Origin: Spirometra erinaceieuropaei
Taxonomy: Eukaryota > Platyhelminthes > Cestoda > Diphyllobothriidea > Diphyllobothriidae
Direction: 5' to 3'
Assembly (NCBI GenBank): GCA_902702965.1
Contig: CACRXP010000001.1
Coordinates: 3,330,159-3,394,158 of the forward strand
DNA length: 64,000 nt
Positions 56,399 to 64,000 of the stretch are shown piece after piece. A program made the translations under genes and the position numbers. Numbering within the stretch: position 1 is the stretch's first letter; every line of letters begins with the position of its first letter. The notes below the pieces were generated by a model, which worked only from the letters and a program-made list of their open reading frames with translations, did no database searches and was not told where the DNA came from.

Positions 56399-57394
56399 CA
56401 AAGGGTGGGCTAACTCATGAAATGCCAAACGAAGTCCCGAAATACGTTTTCGTTTCGAAATGATTAATTAAGTAGGGTTATAAAACCAATCATCATGCAG
56501 CATAATTCTATACTAATTCAGTCATCACAGGACGCCGGCTTTCGAACAAACTTCTTTTTGGCTGCGTCCAAAAACCATACTTTGTAAAAAATGATTACTT
56601 ACGTAGCATGCATTTTTTCATTGATTTTCGACGCCCCTAAATGTCCAATTATATTTAGTTGAAAACAGGCATAAAAATATTCATTCTTCCGCTCATTCGG
56701 TAGTAAATTACGTTTTTTTCCAATCTTATACTCGAAGGAAGGGTATTATTCGGTTTTCAATTACTTCTCCAATTCCCGAATAATTTTGAACCCGCTCTGC
56801 CGTCACACTTGCCTTCAGGGTTTCCAAAATACAAACCTTGTATTTTCTGCGTACGGAAAACCACACATTGCTCTACGGTATTAAGAGGAGACCATATGGG
56901 GTTCATAAAATTTTGCGTTGGATTTGATCCAAATTGTTAACTTTACAGGCCACAATGGTAAATGCAGAGACATGACGTTTTATGAACGGCCATTTCACGG
57001 TATTAAAAAGTCTCACAATTAGAAACTTTTTTTTTAAAACCGAATTATGTCCCTTCTTCGAGTAGAAAATTGGAAGCAGACGTAATTTCCTACCGAATGA
57101 GCGAAAGAATGAATATTTTTATGCATGTTTTCTATGAAATATAATTGGACTTTTAGGGGCATCGAAAATCAATGAGAAAAATGCGTGCCACTTAAGTAAT
57201 CATTTCTTACCGAGTACGGTTTTTGCATGCTGCCGGAAGGAAGTTTATTCAAAAGCCGGCATCCTGAGATAACTGATTTATTATAGAATTATACTGCAGG
57301 CTGATTAGTTTTACCACCCTGCTTAATTAATCTTTTCGAAGCGAAAACGCATTACTGAATTTCAGTTGACATTTCATGAGTCAGCCCACTACTG
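56399..57394. mobile_element. Tc1-type foldback element, copy 7 (complete)
   Basis: 996 bp. The right end reads TGAGTCAGCCCACTACTG with TA at 57395-57396. The left end is mutated (CAAAGGGTGGGCTAACTC) with TA at 56397-56398. Arms pair throughout and there is no coding frame. Confidence 0.85.
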
Positions 57395-57396
57395 TA

Positions 57397-58010
57397 CTGA
57401 GTAAGGCTACACTGCCTTCCAAGGTATGCGTACAAACGTTGAATCTTCACGCGACAGCTATAGGGACGTCCAGCACCCGGGCACGTGATGAAACGGTTTA
57501 CTGGACGGTCAAAAACGCCACAAATAAGCAGTGAATGATGCAAATTTCAGGAAAACCGGACGTTACCAGGACTAGTAAGTACGGGAGGCAAAGTGAGGAA
57601 GAACCTGTGGAACAAAAATAGAAAACTCGTCTGTTTTGATTGGCAACACCCAAGCTACCTAAGATGAATGGCTAAACAATAAAATAAAATTGTTTTGTTT
57701 TGTGTTGGCATGAGACTCGTAGTTTATTCTGCTTTGAAAAGTTGGCCACATGTCGTCTCGGAACTGAGGGCACGTTATCCGCTGCAAGCGTTGGCGACAG
57801 TTACTCCGACGTTAAAGCAGAGTTATCGGCTTTTGCATGTACGATAACCTACGTTGTCGCTCGTGATTTAAGTTCCAAAGGCCGAGAACAGTGGCATAGC
57901 TGGATATATTTTGCTTATGCAAAATAGACCCAAAAATGGACATCAGTGAAAATCGAACGAATGTTGTACTTCCTTTAACTTGCCCAGCTTTCGATCAACT
58001 GATCTCTGCG
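57397..58010. other. No recognised gene
   Basis: Nothing assignable. Confidence 0.3.
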
Positions 58011-58012
58011 TA

Positions 58013-59345
58013 CAGTAGCCAGCCTATCTCATGAAATGTTAATCGAAACTCTGAACTGTGTTTCCGTTTAGAAAGAATTACTTACATGGTGACTGCCGTG
58101 CAGCGTACGCTGTCTACAGCGAGCCACGCCAGTGTTGCGCTGGATCAACAACGGGGGGATTAGATGAGGAGCCAGCAGGTGTTATTGGGCTGCTCACTCA
58201 TAACAAATGTCACGCATGGAGGAGAGGCTGTCGTGACACGCCTAAGCTCAGGCTCACGCCGGGCCAGCCATCTGCGCCCGATCCTACTTCCGGTCTCCCT
58301 GATTATGTCTTCGCACCAGACCTAGGCGGGATGAGGGAGCGGTGAGTGCGGTAGATGCTTCACAAGTCTGCCATCACTATAAACTAATTAACGTGTAAGT
58401 CATTGTCCCTGCGCCCAGCATGCTGCAGTGGATGTCGTCGGAATAAGCAGTCGAAATGTCGTAGCGTACAGTATGGTCCCATGGTTTTCGGTCACTCTGG
58501 GATGCTGGCTTTTGAATGAGCCCTCTTCCGACTGTCTGCAACAACCACACTCAGTACAAAATGGCTAAAAATGTAGCATGCATTTTTACCATTAGTTTTC
58601 GATCGCCCCAAAAATTCGAATATATTTTTTAGAAAACATGCACAAATATATTCTTTATTATATCCATTCGGTTGCAAATTACGTCCTCCTGAAATTACAT
58701 ACCTTAAGAAGGGGTATCTTTCCATTCAAAAAGTGTTTGTAATTATGAGGTTTCTTAAGAACGTGAAATGTCTATCCACACAGCATCATGTCTATCCGTT
58801 TATTAACCCTGCTTATGAAGTATACATCATGTTTCACATTGATTGCAAAATTTTATGGACCTTTTAAGGCGTATTGTTAACAGCGTAGATAAATGCATGG
58901 TTTTCCTTGCACGGAAAGTATATATCATGTAGTTTGGGAGCACTAAACGCAGATGCAGCCGCAGATTGGGTTCAAAATTATTTCGGAATTCAAGAGGTTC
59001 TTTAAAACTCGAAGATGTCCTTTCCTCGGGTAAAAAAATTGAAGAAGACGTAACCTCCTACCAAAATAGTACAAAAAGGAGTATTTTTGCGAGTTTTCCA
59101 TGAAATATATTTGAATTAATAGGGACATCGAAAATCGATGGAAAAATGTGTACCACACGAGTAGTCACTTTTGCTGGCTGCTGGGAAAAAGCTCACTCAG
59201 AAGCCAACATCCTGTTGTGACTGAACTATCTTGGGATTATCCCTCACTATAATCAATATCACAATCCCTACTTAAGTAATCCTTTCTAATTGGAAACACA
59301 TTTCGAAATTTCAGTTAACATCTTACGAGATAGGTATGCTATTGC
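58013..59345. mobile_element. Tc1-type foldback element, copy 9, with SINE-B insert
   Basis: The left end CAGTAGCCAGCCTATCTC is preceded by TA (58011-58012). The right end is eroded (GAGATAGGTATGCTATTG). A foreign block at about 58095-58480 interrupts the left arm and includes SINE-B. Confidence 0.75.
58235..58470 (+). mobile_element. SINE-B body fragment inside foldback element
   Basis: CGCCGGGCCAGCCATCTGCG, CTTCCGGTCTCCCTGATTATG, GTGAGTGCGGTAGATGCTTC and AAGTCATTGTCCCTGCGCCC follow family order. Confidence 0.65.
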
Positions 59346-61927
59346 AAGTTAACTAAACATCGAGAGAAGGACGTAACTTATTCACTAATAGCGCAAGGCC
59401 CACCTCACGGCTACAACGCCTGCCTGCATGATATCGACGAGCTGTGAGATTTGCACTGCGAGCTTTGGTTGCGAAGTTATTTGTCGTTCGGTGTTCCGAG
59501 CGACGTGTATAAACCAAAAACAGATTTCGGTGTATATACGGTACTGCTGACAGAATATGAATGAAAAGAAGACGTATAAACCCAGACAGTTGATGCCGTT
59601 GCCAAATAACTCCTTAGTCAATATTCGAGCAAATCGAACTTCCTACCCCAGGCTATCCAAAGAAACCAGTCAGTTAAAAGAAGGTAGTTCATGCCAAAAA
59701 GGGGTACAAGGAGGGGGGAAGGGAATTGCCAACAACGGGGAGCAGAATTAAAGGCACTTGAGAGGGAGACTTAGAGAATTTTAAATTCTGACCAAAAGGA
59801 TGTGACTTCCGGTGTTCTACGAAGTCCTTTTTGAAGATAGTTGAAGGTATGCGCTACTTGGTCGAGATTAGGAGATCCGGATTGTAACGAAAGTCATCTG
59901 ACGCCAAGGGAACTCTAAGATTCCGAACAGTGCAGTATCTATGAGTTGGCGCAAGCCTGACAATGTAGGAAGTAACTACAATCGCGACTAATACACTCGC
60001 AGTACAAACCACTGACGTCCTCGTCAATGAAAACCGGACTTCTCTTGCCTGAACGTCAGACCACTCCCCCAATATGGATGAAAACCTCATCACCCTGCAC
60101 AAGCGAGATAATTATCCCGTCATAGAATTGTTCGTTCGTTAATCCTCCTAAGTCGGAATCACGACTCATTGGATAAAATAACTTCGCTCCACCTAGGACA
60201 ACACCACACCCTCCGTCGTAGAGCCCCATCCAAGCGGACTCGTCCATGCCATCTATTCGACCGCGGCACCGACTACAATGCATGCATCTCAATTGTCCCC
60301 CCTGCAATCCTACATCATTATTATCGCTTGATTAGCATTACTCGGAACTGTTGTAGCACAATGGTTGCGGGTTTGCCCAAACCTGTGGCTAGTCAGTCTT
60401 TCGATTTGCCTACTTTCCACATGCCGATCGCCTGTCGGAGTTTTTTTTTCTGCTGAACGTCATAGTGACTGCAAAAGAGTACCTGTGCCGTGGAGAAGAG
60501 CAGTCATCTATCCCCAGCTTGGACAGGCCCTGCACACGGGACGCAGTTAATCAAAACTGCCCCAGGGGTACTATGTCGCCTTTCTTGCGTGAAGCACGGA
60601 TGTACCTCTAGCTGTACATTGGGCGATCCAGACAGGCAGCTGGGGCTTTGTTTTTCTGGCCAACCATGGAGGTCCAAGTGAGTGACACGCACCAAAATGG
60701 CCCCACTTCTGGACTGAACACAAACGCACTGTTCTATACCCTGAAGACCCGAAGACAGTGTGGCGTGGCGATGACCAGTCGTGAAAGCTACTGCCGAAGA
60801 CGAAGACAGAAAAGCGCGTTACTGCTTGTGGTTGTTATTCCAGCCGGACCGGGGTGATCCGAGTGGAACCACGCCGCCTCGGCTGCTGCGTTCCGGACTG
60901 ACTACTCAACTGTGTGTGAGCGCGAGGCTCATCAGCTTGACCTAGTTACTGGACTGGACATGCGGTAGGAACAGCGGCTTAGCGGCGATCAATAAATACC
61001 TCCTAGGGGGGTATTAAAGACGACGTTCACTAGATGTCCGGTCCGGTCGGAGGGGTGCACGGCATTTGCGAGAGTGCAGTGGGCTTGTAGCTAGCTCTGC
61101 AAACAGATCCTGTATGAGGGGGGGGGGGAGGGGGGACAGAACTGTTGCCGCGTAAAACACGATAAGCCCGATCAGCGTTATCTTGCAAGATTGACGTCCC
61201 CCTCTCTCTTAGTTTCTTACGGCTCGGCTGCTTTATTCTTAAAAGTTTTTTGGCTGAATTTCTTTAATGCATCTCCAGTGACTTCTGAGAAGGCTGTCTC
61301 TTTAGACCCCCACTTATGGCCTTATGCCATTCCGATTTACACTGCATCATTTGGCGCAAGCTTCCCTTTAACTGAGTCGTGTATTTCTACCTCAAAAGTG
61401 TTTGCCGGTCTTCTTTTATTCCGAATCATCTCGTGGTAGTGACCATCTCACGAGCATCTAGTTTTCATTGAGGAAACTTTCGCCGCTCACCGCCTAGAGT
61501 AGCATTGTTGACTCTTTAACAAACCACCGTACCTGTTGGCAAAAGGCTAAGCACTCCCTGTCGCCATCGACTGGTCCTCCGGTACCTATCACCTAGATTC
61601 CTGCGCGTTCAGCGTCAGTAGTTGTATGGGGATGTGTTTGCTCAACGTCTTGCAGTAGTTGCCTGGTCAATTTGTATCAGCGGTCTAAGAGGTCGACCAA
61701 TATCTGCCGGCCGAAGATGTTCTTCCGCTTTGTCCCCTCTGGATGTCGGGTATGCGGAAACTGATTCTGCAGAGTTGTACCCCGAAAACTTGTCAACAGA
61801 TGAACTGTGGAAGATGGGAGCTGTCTACTATCCGCCAGATAGTAGGTGGACAAACCAATGAAACCCAGATGATCAGTCTGGCATGTCTTCGGGCGGTATG
61901 CACTTTATTTTCCAGCTTACTCCGTCG
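59346..61927. other. Long stretch with no recognised gene
   Basis: Contains a G run at 61118-61136 and many short frames. Candidates at 60490-60857 and 61622-61861 look mixed rather than coding. I see no repeat family match. Confidence 0.35.
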
Positions 61928-61930
61928 TGT

Positions 61931-62560
61931 AAAAAAACTCGGTGACCTCTGTGGGATTCGAACCCACGACAGCAAGGGGAAGGCTTGAGTACAGCCAACA
62001 CTCTAGCCACCCGAGCTAGGAGGCCCCACCGGGAGCAGTGAGTCTGATCACACTTGGGTCAGGTTACCCGTCCGGCCTACTTCAGCGCATGGCATCCACC
62101 AAATCGGATACAATAAGCTGGCTGCCCAAGCAGGACTTCCTAAGTAATCCATCAAGAGTCCAGCAGACGATTACCAGGGTTGGAAGGTTGCCAACTGAGG
62201 GGATAACCCGGACCTCGTAGGCAGCCCATTGTGAGTATTCGTGCGGAGTGGCGGACTGATGGACTGAGAGTCAGGCCGCAACGACCCCTTTTTAACGTGG
62301 CCTCTACGGCACTCCCACTCTGTGAGATTCGAGCCAGGGTGTGACGACGCGCGTTAAGGTGTGGGTTTTCGCTGTGCCAGCCACATGTACACTCTCCCAC
62401 CTCCGGTCTTCTTGGCTATGTCGCGACACCGGGCTTAGGTGTAAGAGGAGGGCGTGTGGTAGATGCTGCGCAAGTCCGTCTTAACTATAAACCAATTCAC
62501 GCCAAAGTCACCGTCCCTGTTCTCACATCGTCGAAATCGACGGTCGAACTGTCAAGCGGG
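61931..62560. mobile_element. SINE-B, longest copy
   Basis: It begins with a tRNA-like module on the minus strand (61938-62026) and continues on the plus strand through CACCGGGAGCAGTGAGTCTG, GGTTGGAAGGTTGCCAACTG, GGACTGAGAGTCAGGCCGCA, GCCTCTACGGCACTCCC, GTGCCAGCCACATGTACAC and CGACGGTCGAACTGTC. This copy was used to define the order of blocks for all other SINE-B entries. Confidence 0.75.
61938..62026 (-). tRNA. tRNA-like module (pseudo-tRNA) followed by T run
   Basis: On the minus strand: TAGCTCGGGTGGCTAGAG (A box and D arm), then a perfect 5-bp T stem around TTCGAAT (GTGGG/CCCAC). The acceptor strands GGCCTCC and AGAGGTC pair at 6 of 7 positions. The stretch between D and T arms is too long for a class I tRNA and gives no clean anticodon stem. 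The T-arm resembles tRNA-Leu. Seven T residues follow at once (61937-61931), as at Pol III terminators. It is probably a SINE head rather than a working tRNA gene. Confidence 0.45.
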
Positions 62561-62852
62561 CAAAGATAACGAAGGTAACCACAAATGGCGGGAAGGAGTC
62601 TCTCACATTTGAGGTAAAATCTTTGTCGATATAAGTCAGGAAAGTGCACAACGGGAAAACTGTTTAACTGTTTTCCTGAGTTCCCTCTGGAAAGAAGTAA
62701 GATTATGCGAACATACATCTGCGATTGAGACCTTGAGGCTTAATGAACCCCAACGTCGACAGAAAATCCGCAGCAATGTTACGGATGAAAAGTTCCACTG
62801 ACACACGGAAGAAAATGCCGTGCTTGCATGGGATTTACATCGGCTACCTACC

Positions 62853-63690
62853 CCTTTGAGGAACACTAGCCAGCCCTTCAGGATGTTGCCTTGTGAAAAC
62901 GTGCTCCCGACGTGTCCATGATCGGAGGATCGATTTAAGTCATCACGAGCGAGGTGAAAAGGCAAAAAAATCCGTATTAATAGGTGCTTTGACAGATTTT
63001 TAATAATAACCAACTGTGAAAACCTTGGCGACCGCGGTGGGATTCTAACCCACGACAGCAAGGTGATGGCTTTAGTACAGCTGTACTGCTGTCCCCAATA
63101 TAGCGCATGGTTTACCTGCATAGCGAAGAGGACTTCGAAACACTCATTCTGCCAGCATCTACCATGCTCCTCGCATAATAGAGATATGTATATGCGGACG
63201 GGGTTGGTCCGGTGGCTGATAAATTTAAACGGGTCCTCTACACGCGCCACACACGGCTATCTACCTAATTTTTCCTTTGAGGAACACCAGCAGGCCCCCT
63301 CAGGATGCTGTCTTGCGAAAACTTGCTCCCAGCGTGCCCACGATCGGAGGATCGATTTAAATCGTCACGAGCGAGGTAAAAGGGTGGAAAATCCATATTA
63401 ATAGGTGCTTTGACAGTTTTTTAATAAATTATTTTGAACCAACTGTGAAAAGCTCGGCGACCGCGGTGGGACACGACAGCAAGGTGAAGGCTTTAGTACA
63501 GCTGTACTTCTGTCTCCGGTGTAGCACAGAGTTTACCTGCATGTGGATTTTTCATAGCGAAGAGGACTTCGAAACACTCGCTCTGCCAGCATTTACCATG
63601 CTCCTCGCATAACAGAAATAAATGCGGGTGGGGTTGGTCCGGTGGCTGGGAAATTTAAACGGCCCCTCTACACGCGCCACACACGACCTG
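62853..63690. repeat. Tandem duplication, about 430-bp unit
   Basis: CCTTTGAGGAACAC (62853 and 63274), CAACTGTGAAAA (63011 and 63440) and CACGCGCCACACACG (63241 and 63671) recur at 421-430 bp. Each unit includes a SINE-B tRNA-like remnant (CGACCGCGGTGGGA...CACGACAGCAAGGTGA). Small indels separate the copies. Confidence 0.85.
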
Positions 63691-63850
63691 GCCCTTTAAT
63701 CCACATCTACCGGACGGAAGATTTCGGGTCTCACATAGGTGAGGGTGCCATAGAGGCCATATCAAGCAGTGGTCGTTGTCGCCTGACGCTCAACTCCAAA
63801 CAGGACCGAGTTATTGTGTCAACTGGCAACCTTCCAAGATAGAACTACTG
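63691..63850 (-). mobile_element. SINE-B body fragment
   Basis: GGGTCTCACATAGGTGAGGG, CGCCTGACGCTCAACTCC and CAACTGGCAACCTTCC are the reverse of the 62185-62350 block order. Confidence 0.6.
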
Positions 63851-64000
63851 ACGACTGCCAATGGGTTCAATCACAGCAGGTTTAGTACCCTGTAAAGGGC
63901 ATTTAATTGTTACGAAAAGGGGCGCCTTCATGTTGACCGCAGTCTTTCCTTTCGTCCCGCCTCCCGCCATCTGTTACAGTGGCCTGTCCGAGACTGTCAA

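Noticed and set aside
62636..63250. 204-codon minus-strand frame
   Set aside because: It lies over the first unit of the tandem duplication and its SINE-B remnant. The second unit does not preserve it.
62853..63690. CRISPR-like array
   Set aside because: Only two long units with small indels and no spacer pattern; the organism is eukaryotic.

Overview
The window looks like repeat-dominated, gene-poor DNA from a large metazoan genome. A flatworm, perhaps a tapeworm, is my inference. It rests on Penelope-like retroelement remnants, retroelement zinc fingers of the kind common in flatworm repeats, and many tRNA-derived SINEs. No prokaryotic gene layout is present, no long intact open frame exists, and I could not recognise any host exon. 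Almost every recognisable piece is a transposable element in decay, often nested in another. Two assembly gaps (N runs) lie at 2427-2793 and 50759-51182.

Layout. 1-6.3 kb: Tc1-type foldback elements (30-1380, 4765-5693), one split by a SINE cluster, then SINE-rich DNA and a solo Penelope terminus. 6.8-11.6 kb: remains of GIY-YIG retroelements, a long TAG microsatellite, and a 5'-truncated Penelope element with its largest open frame on the minus strand (10603-11505). 12.6-16 kb: SINEs and a broken zinc-finger retroelement ORF. 16.6-17.6 kb: a complete foldback element flanked by TA. 18.4-19.6 kb and 54.9-55.1 kb: a small inverted-repeat element with a degenerate TTAGGG-like core. 22 kb: a second Penelope copy. 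27.7-35.8 kb: a giant foldback structure with 2.5-kb arms and a 3.1-kb spacer. 37-45 kb: four more foldback or SINE insertions. 45.9-47.2 kb: a Penelope element of a different lineage, with broken RT and GIY-YIG segments. 48-64 kb: more foldback elements, SINEs, telomere-like tracts, a tRNA-like unit followed by a T run, and a 430-bp tandem duplication.

Four repeat systems explain most of the window. (1) A roughly 1-kb foldback family with ends reading TA-CAGTAGG...CCTACTG-TA. (2) SINE-A, a tRNA-derived repeat in two subtypes, often head-to-head with itself. (3) SINE-B, a composite of about 630 bp with a different tRNA-like module. (4) Penelope-like elements whose termini carry a hammerhead-ribozyme-like motif. 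The most unusual observation is the giant foldback: its diverged arms share a 587-bp stretch that is identical base for base, which is best explained by recent gene conversion. I read that comparison by eye across the whole tract.
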